The position numbers and the translations under genes were made by a program. Positions 1-10,066 of a stretch of DNA of 64,000 bases are shown in pieces. The stretch spans positions 1,740,210 to 1,804,209 of the forward strand of contig NC_072463.1 in NCBI RefSeq assembly GCF_027596085.1. The letters run 5' to 3'. The first letter of the stretch is position 1. Every line of letters begins with the position of its first letter. This stretch comes from Anoplopoma fimbria. Its lineage: Eukaryota > Chordata > Actinopteri > Perciformes > Anoplopomatidae. A model generated the notes under the pieces. That model had not been told where the DNA came from, ran no database searches, and saw nothing but the letters and a program-made list of their open reading frames with translations.

Positions 1-476
1 GAAACACTAGAATAGAACAACTCTGTATTTTGAAAATACTCAACAACAAACAAAAGTCCTTCATTCAAAACCCACTGATTTAAAAGTATTGATTGATCAG
101 TAAAATGTTTTACTATTCAATCTGAATTATCTGCTGCATTTATGTGTTTCATACGAACTCCTTCATATCCTGTTAATTTAATCTACATCAATGCATCATG
201 TTCTTTAAGATCATCACATGTTCCATTGAGAACCTCGTATCTCTAAAAAGAACAAACAGCCTGTTTTCAGCTGAGTGACGATGTGTTTTCCAGCTGATCC
301 AAGAGGCTTTTTAAAGAGTTTATTTTTCTGAAGAAGTAGGAGGATTTTCTCAACACATAAAGGAAACACTTCATCCTTCAGTTCATCACAAACGTCCAAC
401 ATCAACACATCTGGAGATACGAGGTTTTACTTGAACAGGAAGGAGATGAAAAACTGTCATCTGAGAAGAAACTAAA
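1..476. other. AT-rich intergenic DNA
   Basis: No gene seen. The first ~110 bp (AAAATACTCAACAAC, AAAAGTCCTTCATTC) resemble the dispersed AAGTAAAAGTCCTGCATT repeat family noted at 477-610. Confidence 0.6.
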
Positions 477-610
477 GCTGTCAGACAAATGTAGTAAAAG
501 TACAATATTTATCTCTGAGCTGTAGTACAGTAGAAGGTTAAAGTGGAATTACTGAAGTACCTTTGATTTCTACTTAAGTAGCTAAAGTAAATGTAATAAA
601 ATAAGAAGGA
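477..610. repeat. Dispersed 'AAGTA' interspersed-repeat fragment
   Basis: Contains GTAAAAGTACAATATTTATC, AGTACAGTAGAAGG and TACTTAAGTAGC. Related stretches occur at 2225-2430, 6365-6450, 32405-32480 and 33550-33870. This is a common teleost repeat type by memory; its class is unknown to me. Confidence 0.5.
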
Positions 611-849
611 AGAACGTTTTGTAAATTCGACAAAAACTTGCATGGACTTTTGGTCTGAGGTCAAAGGCTAAATCTAAAATTGTTTCACAAATCATAATAT
701 TTATAAAAGTAAAAAACAAAACTTTCATCTCTCTTGACTTTGGGTTTGTAACCCAAGCTTCTCCAGCGTCTCAGGCTGGTTGTACTGGGCAGCTCACAGT
801 CTCAGCCCAACCTTATACTGGGTAAACAAAGGCGTATGAAAACAATAAT
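611..849. other. Intergenic, nothing recognised
   Basis: Non-coding on both strands as far as can be read. 745-830 is less AT-rich than its surroundings but has no identifiable motif. Confidence 0.5.
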
Positions 850-1086
850 ACAATAATATTGATTTGAGGAAAGATGTCAGCTGTGAGCGTGATGCCGACA
901 GTGATGCTGCTCTGTTTGTTTCAGACGAACAAAGCAGAGAGCAGCAGCATCAGCTGGCTGATTAGCATGGAAAACAAAAGCACACTCTCTGCAGTCATTC
1001 TCTTTATTAACGTGCTGTTGTCTTGTTGTAATGACACCTAGACGCAAACAGGAGGACGCTTTCTCACACTGTGACAATGACAGACA
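850..1086. other. Candidate conserved non-coding element
   Basis: Unique mid-GC sequence in an AT-rich setting, with CAGCTGGCTGATTAGC (E-box plus homeodomain-like core) near 951-966 and TTATTAACG near 1005. It has no open frame on either strand worth calling. Conservation is inferred from appearance only. Confidence 0.25.
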
Positions 1087-1088
1087 GC

Positions 1089-1110
1089 CACACACACACA
1101 CACACACACA
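1089..1110. repeat. (CA)11 microsatellite
   Basis: Uninterrupted CA run. Confidence 0.95.
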
Positions 1111-1489
1111 GGATTACACTGATATATGAGGCCGATAGCAGGTTTTTAGACCGACAGCTCCGAGCGATTTGACACTTTTGGTCCAGAGTGAGACATCACC
1201 ACAACCTGACAAAGATAGGACAAACGTTCATTTTTAGTTTAATACTGTTGATAAAAATGATTATAGTTACATTCTAATCAATTGGTTGTTGTTTAAGTCA
1301 TTTTTCGTTGAGCTTTTTTAATTTAAATGTCAATATGTCAGTATTTCTTGAGACAAAGATTAATGGTACATTGCTTCTGGTGTTCAAAGCACCAAAAATA
1401 AAAAATAAAAATAATTTAAAAAAGTCAACTCTACAGCAACGTCTCTTCCCCTGTGGACTATCTTTAGTAACCGAGTCATGATTTCTTGA
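1111..1489. other. AT-rich intergenic DNA
   Basis: No gene, RNA or clear repeat seen. Confidence 0.5.
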
Positions 1490-2035
1490 AAAATATATTG
1501 ACTATTTTGAAGTGCACCAAATATTCAGTTTTCAATTAATTAATTAATTAATTAATATTCCACTAATATTCCGTTTACATGCAACCCAGGCTGCAAACTC
1601 TGGTTCTGCCAAGTGAAGCCAATTCTTCATGTGTTAAAGCTGCATTCTCTCTCCTGTCCACCAGGGGGCGACTCCTCTGGTTGTATAGAAGTCTATGAGA
1701 AAATGACTCTACTTCTCTCTTGATTTATTCCCTCAGTAAACATTGTAAACATGAGTTTATGGTCTCAATCTCTAGTTTCAAGTCTTCTTCAATACAGCAT
1801 GATGTTCATTTAGTAAATGATGCTCCATTTAGAGTCAAACAGACCATAAAGCAGGGGATGCTTTAGGGCGGGGCTACACACTGATTGACAGGTCCACACC
1901 AGAGACGTATACGGCGTCTCTACGTCACTCCTCCTCAGTCCATATATGGTCACTTCCTGTTCACTGGTTGCAAAAAAACCAAGATGGTCATCGCCAAATC
2001 ACCGAATTCGAGGCTTCAAAATGGCTCATCCTTAT
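1490..2035 (+). mobile_element. Interspersed repeat 'A', copy 1 (CTCF-motif-bearing)
   Basis: Shares long near-identical sequence with 25650-25965 (same strand) and 62622-63215 (opposite strand), including the CTCF-like core, TATAGAAGTCTATGAGAAAA, a GGGCGGGGCTACACACTG block and CATATATGGTCACTTCC. It ends with TTGCAAAAAAACCAAGATGG. An (ATTA)n run lies near 1530-1555. It encodes no transposase, so it is probably a non-autonomous DNA element or SINE-like repeat; boundaries are approximate. Confidence 0.8.
1658..1672 (+). promoter_or_regulatory. CTCF-like motif in repeat A copy 1
   Basis: CCACCAGGGGGCGAC. Against the usual CTCF 19-mer TGGCCACCAGGGGGCGCTA, the local sequence agrees at 15 positions, with all 13 central positions matching. 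Forward orientation, pointing toward foxg1. Confidence 0.5.
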
Positions 2036-2224
2036 CTTCAACACCAGTGAATCCCAGTGAAATGTCATGCACGTAAACAGAGTCAATGCTGCACTTTGAA
2101 CACCATATAACCGAGTGACATCTAGTCCCATTATATATTAAAGAGAAGGGAGACATCTGAACAACAAAAACCCAAACTATCTAGATGAATTAATAACGCT
2201 ACAGGTAAGAGGAGAAATGTGTAT
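2036..2224. other. Intergenic DNA next to repeat A
   Basis: Possibly a decayed continuation of the repeat; nothing coding. Confidence 0.4.
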
Positions 2225-2430
2225 TTTAGATTTTTAAATGCAGTATTTGAGTAAATGTTCTTTGTTACATTCCACCACTATGAGAGTCAAATAAATGTGG
2301 TGCTGTAAAAAGTACAATATTTCCCTCTGAAATGAAGTGAAGTAGAAGAATAACGAAGCAGGAAATGGAAATAAAGTGTCAAAATTGTACTTAAGTACAA
2401 TGCTTTAGTAAAAATACTGAATAAAGAGTC
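2225..2430. repeat. Dispersed 'AAGTA' interspersed-repeat fragment
   Basis: TTTGTTACATTCCACCACTA, AAAAGTACAATATTTCCCTC and TTGTACTTAAGTACAATGC are hallmarks shared with the copies at 477-610 and 32405-32480. Confidence 0.6.
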
Positions 2431-2595
2431 CAATGTCTGAATGACAAAAAGCTGTTTTGCCAGCGATGTCATGAATTCTACGACTGAAAAGATCTGGAAA
2501 GAGAAACTGAAGCAAGAATGAAAACGAGAAAAAATACTGTTTCTTACAGTAAACGAGTGTTTTCCTCCCGTCATCTCTTCACAGAGACTCCTGCT

Positions 2596-2699
<104 letters not shown>

Positions 2700-2793
2700 G
2701 TAAATGACATAGCACCTCCACAACGTAAAGACACAACACTTGCATGGACTCTGATTACTGAGGTAAATACACAGCATGGGTGAGGCAACTCAC

Positions 2794-2900
<107 letters not shown>

Positions 2901-3096
2901 AGATGAAGGAGGTTCCAAAGACAATGACAAATCGAGCTGAAGTGTCTCTCGTAGTGGGACTGTTTCAGAGGAGCAGGGGTTTGTGGGTAAACATGCTGAT
3001 GGTGTTTGAAGTTAAACATATTGTTAAAGCATATTATTTCATCATCTGTCATTATGTTTCATGTCATGTTGTGTTTAATGTATAGTTGTATCGTTA

Positions 3097-3610
3097 ATGT
3101 GTTGTAATGTTTCATGTTTGGTTGTATTGTTTATGTGTTGTGATGTTTCATGTTTGGTTGTATTGTTTATGTGTTGTAATGTTTCATGTTTGGTTGTTTG
3201 TTTATTGTTTATGTTTATTGTTTGTTGTATTGTTTATGTGTTTGTTTATTGTTTGTTGTATTGTTTATGTGTTGTAATGTTTCATGTTTGGTTGTATTGT
3301 TTATGTGTTGTGATGTTTATTGTTTGGTTGTATTGTTTATGTGTTGTGATGTTTATTGTTTGGTTGTATTGTTTATGTGTTGTGATGTTTATTGTTTGGT
3401 TGTATTGTTTATGTGTTGTGATGTTTATTGTTTGGTTGTATTGTTTATGTGTTGTGATGTTTATTGTTTGGTTGTATTGTTTATGTGTTGTGATGTTTCA
3501 TGTTTGGTTGTATTGTTTATGTGTTGTGATGTTTATTGTCTGGTTGTATTGTTTATGTGTTGTAATGTTTCATGTCTGGTTGTATTGTTTATTAATTGCT
3601 TTGTTTCATG
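3097..3610. repeat. 36-bp minisatellite, TTGGTTGTATTGTTTATGTG type
   Basis: About a dozen 36-bp units (TTGTGATGTTTATTG or TTGTAATGTTTCATG variants). Because 36 is a multiple of three, long frames with a 12-residue repeat stay open; they are not genes. Confidence 0.95.
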
Positions 3611-4920
3611 TTTGTTTTAATTTTTTCTGTGAAAGTTACAGAAACCTGCACAGGAGGAGCTGAGATTCATTTTATTTCATTAACAAAGAAGTTATGACCT
3701 GCTTTCCCATCACGGCTGCATTCAGCTGGAGGTTTGGACGTCGTGTCGGTGTTGTAATGAATCTGATTAGAGATCCAGGAACTTTTTTTTTTTGTGTTTC
3801 TGGTTTTGCAGGAACACAAAGATGTGAAAATGCCAGCTCATCATAATAATGGCTTCATGTTAATGTGGCTTTGTGGAGAGATGTGATATATTTAATAAAG
3901 CAGCAGCTGCAGCTGGACGTCTTCGTTGTCCTGACAGCTTCACACTGAGCTTCTTCTTGGAGGAACACAGATGTGGAAAAGGCGACACGTCCACATGTTA
4001 AACTGGATTTAATGTGTCGATTGGTGAACACATACAGTACTGTAATATTCATCATTCATACACAGGTACATTCACTCTCTGCGTGTTTGAGGGTCTTTTG
4101 TTGAAAATCTTGTTTTAAATTTGTTACTTTTTTTTCGTTGTTAACTTGGATCTTAAATGGTAAGAACAAAACAAAATGACAAAAAGTTTCAAAAGATCTT
4201 AATGTGTACTTATTTATTTTCTAATTCTATTATACTAGGTACATTTATTAATAAAATGAATTTAAATGAATTTAATTATTTCATAGAAATAGTAAGAGTA
4301 TATTTCCAAATGAATTACATCTTTTCAGTTAAACATATTTTAGATGATTCAATTTAATACAAAAAAATTAATAGATTGGGTTAAAACACTAATTCAATTA
4401 ATTAAACATAATAATAATATCCACTTCATTTAAATTAGACATTTGTCATAACAATAACAAAAAATATTTAAAGAATACAATTTTAACAACAACAAAACAC
4501 ACACAAAAGAACATTATTCAAAACTATTCATATCCTTGTATAAAATCTTGATAAAGTCCTTTGTTTGTGCACTTTTATATTAGTTATTTAAAGATGAATA
4601 ATGAAAAATAACTTTTTCAATCTTCCCCCTTTAAATGCAAAAAAAGTTGCTCGAGATATTCAGTTTAAAACTTTTTGGACACCTTTATAAATATCTTTTA
4701 ACACCTGCACGTTTCTGACTTATTTTATTTGTTAACATCTTCAGACAAGTCCTGACTTTAAAAAAATTGTATATATAGTAACAGAAATGTATTTATCAGT
4801 TCCTTTTTGTCAAATCAGTTTAGGAAATTCCTTCAATTTAAGAGTAATAATCATTAATTAAACGCAAGTCCTCAGATTCTTCCTTTAATTGATCGATTGA
4901 GAACTTTTTTTAAGGAACAT
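3611..4920. other. AT-rich intergenic DNA
   Basis: 3640-3780 is a little less AT-rich (CATCACGGCTGCATTCAGC); the rest is very AT-rich with poly-A/T runs. No gene seen. Confidence 0.55.
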
Positions 4921-5354
4921 TTAGATTCACCAGAATTCTTATTTTCCTCCCCCCTCCCACCCTCCCACGCTGCCTCCCCCCTCTCTCTCATCAACGACAG
5001 CGACAGCGGTACGACACGTTCCCTTCGCTGTGCAATAAATCTCTCAGCTGTGTAACACCATCCCGGCGGTGTGATACCTGCTCTGACTCAAATGCAGACC
5101 TGTTGTCTGAGACTGAAGATGAAAACTGGAATAATTGGCCCGGACGGACAAACGGCTGTCGGTGTTTGTGTGAGAGGCTGAATCACCGAAGAGGTAAAAG
5201 AAAGAGAGGACTCCCAGGATGCTGTTCTGCTTCACACGTCAACACCAAGCTGCTGCATCACAACATGACTACAAACACAGAGGAAAGAACTACAACAGAA
5301 TTGTACTCAGTTATCACTTTATTATCTACAACAATGTTTATGTATTAATCTCCT
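4921..5354. other. GC-richer intergenic block
   Basis: A pyrimidine-rich stretch (4945-4990), then unique sequence with CAGCGACAGCGGTACGACAC. Short frames exist on both strands but none resembles a known protein. Confidence 0.4.
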
Positions 5355-5383
5355 ATTTATGCACATTACTGATTTTGCTTCTT

Positions 5384-5885
5384 CCCCGGAGTTCTTGTGC
5401 TTTCTCGCCTCGCAGGTTCCCAGGAATCGGGGTTATATTTGGACTGTCATCGTGCCACCTACTGAGGCCCTGCTGACACCCACTACTACTACCACTATCA
5501 TTATTAGTCACATTACTATTATTATTGCCTGTACTATTACGCTTATTGACTTGCTTGTACCCTGGAGTCTTTGTGCTTTCTCGCTTCGCAGGCTTCTATA
5601 AATCGTGGCTGTACCTGGACCGTGGTCGTGCATCCTGCTACGGCCCTGCTGACACCGACTGCTACCACCATTATTATTACTAGTCACATTACTATTACTA
5701 TTACCTGTACCATTAAGCATTTTAGCTTTACTTCCACCCTGAAGCCCTTTTGCTTTCTCGTTCTGCAGGTTTCCATGAATCGTTGTGGTACCTGGACCGT
5801 AGTCGTGCCTCCTGCTGTGAGCCGACTGACACCCACTGCTACTTCGATTATTATTATTAGTCACATTACTATCCCTATTTTCATG
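5384..5885 (+). repeat. Three tandem ~177-bp units inside the retroelement region
   Basis: Units start at 5384, 5560 and 5737. Each runs from CCCKGRAG..TTTCTCG..GCAGG through GGACCGTNGTCGTGC-like sequence to TAGTCACATTACTAT. The three have diverged, so the expansion is old. Confidence 0.8.
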
Positions 5886-6123
5886 GCTATAATTCTACTG
5901 TAATAATTGCTGCTGTTATTATAAGTAGTCTTATTATATGAATCATTTATGTCATATACATTGAATGTGTTGTATCTCTGTTATGCTGTTCATTCTGTAC
6001 ACATGACATCTATTGCATTCTGTCCATCCTGGAGAAGGATCCCTCCTCTGTCGTTCTCCCAGAGGTTTCTTCCTTTTTTCTCCCTGTTAAAGGGGTTTTT
6101 TAGGGGAGTTTTTCCTGTGAATG

Positions 6124-6262
6124 TGAGGGAAGGACAGAGGATGTCTAAGGACAGAGGATGTGAGGACAGAGGATGTGAGGGTGTAAGGACAGAGGATGTG
6201 AGGGTGTAAGGACAGAGGATGTGAGGGAAGGACAGAGGATGTGAGGGAAGGACAGAGGATGT
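6124..6262 (+). repeat. GGACAGAGGATGTGAGGG-type minisatellite
   Basis: About seven units of 17-21 bp (AAGGACAGAGGATGTGAGGG), an internal expansion of one short motif of the retroelement tail. Confidence 0.85.
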
Positions 6263-6364
6263 CCCATGTGCACAGATTGTAAAGCCCTCTGAGGCAAATT
6301 TGTAATTTGTGATTCTGGGCTATACAAAATAAACTGAATTGAATTGAATTGAACAAGAGAGTAT

Positions 6365-6450
6365 TAGAAGATCCTTTACTTCAGTAAAAGTTAGAATACC
6401 ACACTGAAAATACTGCCCTACAAGTAAACGTCCTGCATTTAAGACCCGAC
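6365..6450. repeat. 'AAGTA' interspersed-repeat fragment
   Basis: CCTTTACTTCAGTAAAAG and CAAGTAAACGTCCTGCATTT match the dispersed family seen elsewhere in the window. Confidence 0.5.
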
Positions 6451-6950
6451 TTCAGGAAAAGTTAATATTTACCTTTTTTTTTATCCTATGACTTTTTTCA
6501 GTTTTTCAACATATTGTATCTTTAGATTCACATGATTTTCACACACTATACTATTACTTTTTTATGACTTTTTTCAAATTCTGTACTGTTTTTTTGACAT
6601 ACTATACGTACTGATTTTTCGACCGATATTATCGACAAACTTTACTGTAACTTTTTCGTCAAATTTTACTTATGTGACATTTTTCCACACAATATAATAG
6701 GACTTTTATGACATACTATACTAGGACTTTTTTCTGACTTTTTCAACATAGTATATAATTATGACAATTCTTTTAATTCTTCTTCATACTATACTATGCC
6801 TTTTTTTTATCAAATTTTCAACAGCCCCACGTTGACTTTACATGACTTACTAAATATTCCTTTTTTTATGACATTTCTTTACAGACTATACTATGACTTT
6901 TTTGGACACACTTTATGACGTGTACTATGACATTTGTACTTTATCAACAT

Positions 6951-7143
6951 TGTAACTGCCCTGCCGGACCGGGAGACAGGAATGCTGGAGAGTCTTGCAT
7001 AAAGAACAATCTAGCAACGAGTGAGTGAGCGTGAGAGGCTTGAGTAGAGGCTTGATTGGAGATGAGATGCAGCTGGAGCACAGGTGAGTGGAGTCAGCTG
7101 ATGAGGTGGGCCTGGCTGGCAGAGAGGAGCAGACTGTGAAAGC
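6951..7143. mobile_element. Unidentified insertion in satellite, LTR-like
   Basis: 193 bp of GC-richer DNA interrupting the satellite (TGTAACTGCCCTGCCGG at the left, GAGGAGCAGACTGTGAAAGC at the right). Its minus-strand reading (CACCTCATCAGCTGACTCC, CACCTGTGCTCCAGC) resembles teleost Gypsy-type LTRs. No target duplication was seen. Confidence 0.4.
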
Positions 7144-7466
7144 TATGACTTTTTATTGACTTTTTCGAGATAGTATACTATGACTTCTTATGACATACTA
7201 TACTCGCTTTTTAACCTAGTTTTCGACATACTATTTATGACTTATTTTTTTTATATTTTCAACACACTATACTATGTCTTTATATGACATTTTTCGACAA
7301 ACATTACTATGACTTTTTTAACATTCTATACAATTACTTTTTTAACATTCTATACAATTACTTTTTTCCGACATACTATACATATACATACATACTATAC
7401 TATATGTGACTTTTTTCACATACAATACTATGACTTTTTTAGTGACTTTTTCCGACATGCTATACT

Positions 7467-8110
7467 TGTCACAGTTCTTCCTCCATACTGTCAGTAGTTC
7501 CATACTCCTGTCACTCTGTCTCACTCACCTAATTGTCTCACTCTGTTCACCTGCCTGTCACTCTCTCCCAGTTCCACTTCCAGCTCACAGCCCCGCCCCC
7601 TCTCTCTCACCACACTCTCCCTCACTCACCTAATCAGCCTCATGCAGTGCACCTGTCTGCCACGCCCACCTCATCAGCACCATCCCTCTCACCTGCTCAC
7701 TCTGCTGCACTACTCACCTCAGTATAAATACCCCAGTCTCACACACACTCACGTTGCATTTATGTCAGACCTTCCAGCAATTTCCCGTGGACTGACTTCC
7801 CGTTGCCGACCCTGCCTGTCTGGACTTCCCTGCCTTGCCTGTGCCCCGGTCAACGACTCAGCCTTCTGTCCCCGACCACCGGATTCCCCTACCTTGCCTT
7901 TGCCTCGGTTAGCCACCTTAGCCTTCTGTCCCCGACCACGAGTTCAGCCTCCGCTTCCTCTGGTTTCCGTCTGCCTGATCCCCTGCCTGTTTCCCACTGT
8001 GAGTCTGACCCTGCCTGTCTGTCTGCTGTGTGCTCAGCTTTAAATAAAGCTCCAGAACTTTATCTGTCTCCTGGTCGTACTGCTCTTGGGTCCACACCAC
8101 ATCCGTGACA
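7467..8110 (+). mobile_element. Solo LTR of a Ty3/Gypsy-like retrotransposon, 644 bp
   Basis: Starts TGTCAC and ends GTGACA, a 6-bp terminal inverted repeat with canonical TG...CA ends. It is flanked on both sides by ATACT (7462-7466 and 8111-8115), a 5-bp target duplication within satellite sequence. It has a TATA box (TATAAATA, 7723-7730) and a polyadenylation signal (AATAAA, 8043-8048) in the expected order. No second LTR or internal gag/pol is present, so it is a solo LTR left by recombination. The short frames in it are not genes. Confidence 0.93.
7723..7730 (+). promoter_or_regulatory. LTR TATA box
   Basis: TATAAATA about 255 bp into the solo LTR and 320 bp before its AATAAA; a typical U3/R layout. 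Confidence 0.6.
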
Positions 8111-8846
8111 ATACTATGACTTTCTGACATACTATACTGTGACTTTTTTTTCTACTGACATTTTTTCAGCATGCTATACTAGGACTTTTTTTCACATACT
8201 ATATTATGACTTTTTTTTTTTCGACATGCTATACCATGACTTTTTTAAAACGTACTATGACTTTTTTCACATATTATACTATTTTTTTAGTGACTTTTTT
8301 CAACATACTTTACTATACTTCTTTTTTTCAACATACTATATTATGACTTTTTTTTTAACATGCTATCCTATGACTTTTTAATTTTAACATACTATACTAT
8401 GACTTTTTTGTGCCTTTTTTCACATACTATACTATGACTTTTTTTTCAACATACTTATTATGAATTTTTTTCGACATACTATATTATGACTTTTTTTCGG
8501 CATACTATACTATGACTTCTTTCACATAAAATACTATTACTTTTTTCGACATACTATACTATGACGTTTTTTTTACATAAAAATTGGATGACTTTTTAAT
8601 TCATTTTAACAAAGTATTCTATGAACGTTTTTTGTGACTTTTTTCGACATACTATACCAAGACTTTTTTCACAAAATATACTATGACTTATTTATCACAC
8701 TATACTATGACTTTTTTTAACATGCTATACTATGACTTTTTTGTGACTTTTTTCGATATACTATACTAGAACTTTTTTTTGACATATTATACTATGACTT
8801 TTTTCAACATACTTTACATTGACTTTTTTCACTTACAATACTATGA

Positions 8847-9582
8847 TGAAACGTGATGCAGAAAAGTTGGTGCACGCATTCATCAGCTCTCGGATTGACT
8901 ACTGTAACTCTCTGCTCGCAGGTCTACCAGCCAGAACCATCCAGAGGTTACAATATGTCCAAAACAGTGCCGCCCGGGTTCTCACCAGGACACGGAAATC
9001 AGAACACATCACCCCAGTCCTCCACTCCCTCCACTGGCTTCCCATAAAACAACGCATCACTTTCAAAGTACTTCTCCTAGTTTTCAAGGCCATAAGCTGT
9101 ACCGGTCCAACCTACCTCCTGGACCTCCTCACCCCTCAATCCACATCCCAGACACTTAGGTCAGGCAACTCCAACATCCTTGTGGTTCCCCGGACAAAGC
9201 TGGCTACCATGGGAGATTGTGCCTTCTCTTCACTGGGGCCACGCCTGTGGAATAAGCTTCCAGAGAAGATCAGGGCCTTAGACTCCCTCACCGCTTTTAA
9301 ATCAAATCTTAAAACTCACCTGTTCCTCTCTGCCTTCCCCTAAGGTCTTGGCTTTGTGTAGTTTAGATTGCTTGTTTTGGGTGGTTGTTCAGTTTTGATA
9401 TATATTCTTAGATTGCATTATGATTAAATTAATTCATTTATTTAAATTTTTATTTTATTTTTTGTTTGTTTTTAGCGTTTTATTATTATATTTGATTATT
9501 GTGATTGTTTTACCCTGTGCAGCACCTTGAGATTTCTTTGTATTTTAAAGTGTGCTATATAAATAAAATCCATTATTATTAT
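8847..9582 (+). mobile_element. 5'-truncated L2-like LINE inserted in satellite
   Basis: Encodes the C-terminal ~165 residues of a LINE reverse-transcriptase protein with no stop or frameshift: [63 protein letters not shown] and [12 protein letters not shown] are hallmarks of teleost L2/CR1-group elements. The stop is at 9341-9343. A ~235-bp 3'UTR follows (GTGCAGCACCTTGAGATTTC, GCTATATAAATAAAATCC), ending in a short ATT run. Truncation is by normal incomplete reverse transcription. The apparent ATG-led frame starts in satellite and fuses into the LINE. Confidence 0.92.
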
Positions 9583-9777
9583 GTCTTTTTTTGACATACT
9601 ATACTATGACTTTCTTTTACGTACTATACTGTGACTTTTTCCAACATACTATTCCATGACTTTTTCTGACATATTATACTGTGACCTTTTCAAGATAATA
9701 TACTATGACTGTTTTTATGACTTCTTTTTACACAATATATTATGACTTTTTTCCACATACAATACTATCACTTTTTT

Positions 9778-9966
9778 TGTTACAACCCAGCTCAAAATCT
9801 GTAACATAAATGGGAGACCAGACTAGTGAAAAGTAATAAATAAGCAGATTTATTGAAAGTATACATTAACTAAACAAATAAAACATGGAGATTCAGTAAT
9901 ATATAATGAAAGCACGTGTTGATGTGTGGAGTTGTTTGGAGCAAACAAAACTGAACAGCAGCAGAT
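9778..9966 (-). mobile_element. LTR fragment, copy 1, cut by the assembly gap
   Basis: Nearly identical to 17807-17995 over its whole length (two differences noticed). Read on the minus strand it ends GAGCTGGGTTGTAACA with an AATAAATCTG polyadenylation region, so it is the 3' part of an LTR. The remainder is lost in the N run. Confidence 0.75.
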
Positions 9967-10066
9967 NNNNNNNNNNNNNNNNNNNNNNNNNNNNNNNNNN
10001 NNNNNNNNNNNNNNNNNNNNNNNNNNNNNNNNNNNNNNNNNNNNNNNNNNNNNNNNNNNNNNNNNN
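9967..10066. other. Assembly gap, 100 N
   Basis: Exactly 100 N, the usual placeholder for a gap of unknown size. It falls inside a duplicated LTR at the edge of the homogeneous satellite, a likely assembly failure point. Frames read across it are meaningless. Confidence 0.99.

Larger units (their letters stand above)
5355..6356 (+). mobile_element. Teleost retroelement 3' region with (TTGAA)n tail
   Basis: Ends with TTGTAAAGCCCTCTGAGGC, TTCTGGGCTATACAAAATAA and a short (GAATT)n tail, a very common fish retroelement 3' end by memory. Upstream are the familiar GGATCCCTCCTCTGTCG and GAGGTTTCTTCC blocks. Class is uncertain (LINE- or SINE-like); no coding part remains. Confidence 0.65.

Noticed and set aside
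3097..3663. 188-codon repetitive frame
   Set aside because: Produced by the 36-bp minisatellite, whose length is a multiple of three.
7642..8043. 133-codon plus frame
   Set aside because: Lies wholly inside the solo LTR, across its TATA box and polyadenylation region.
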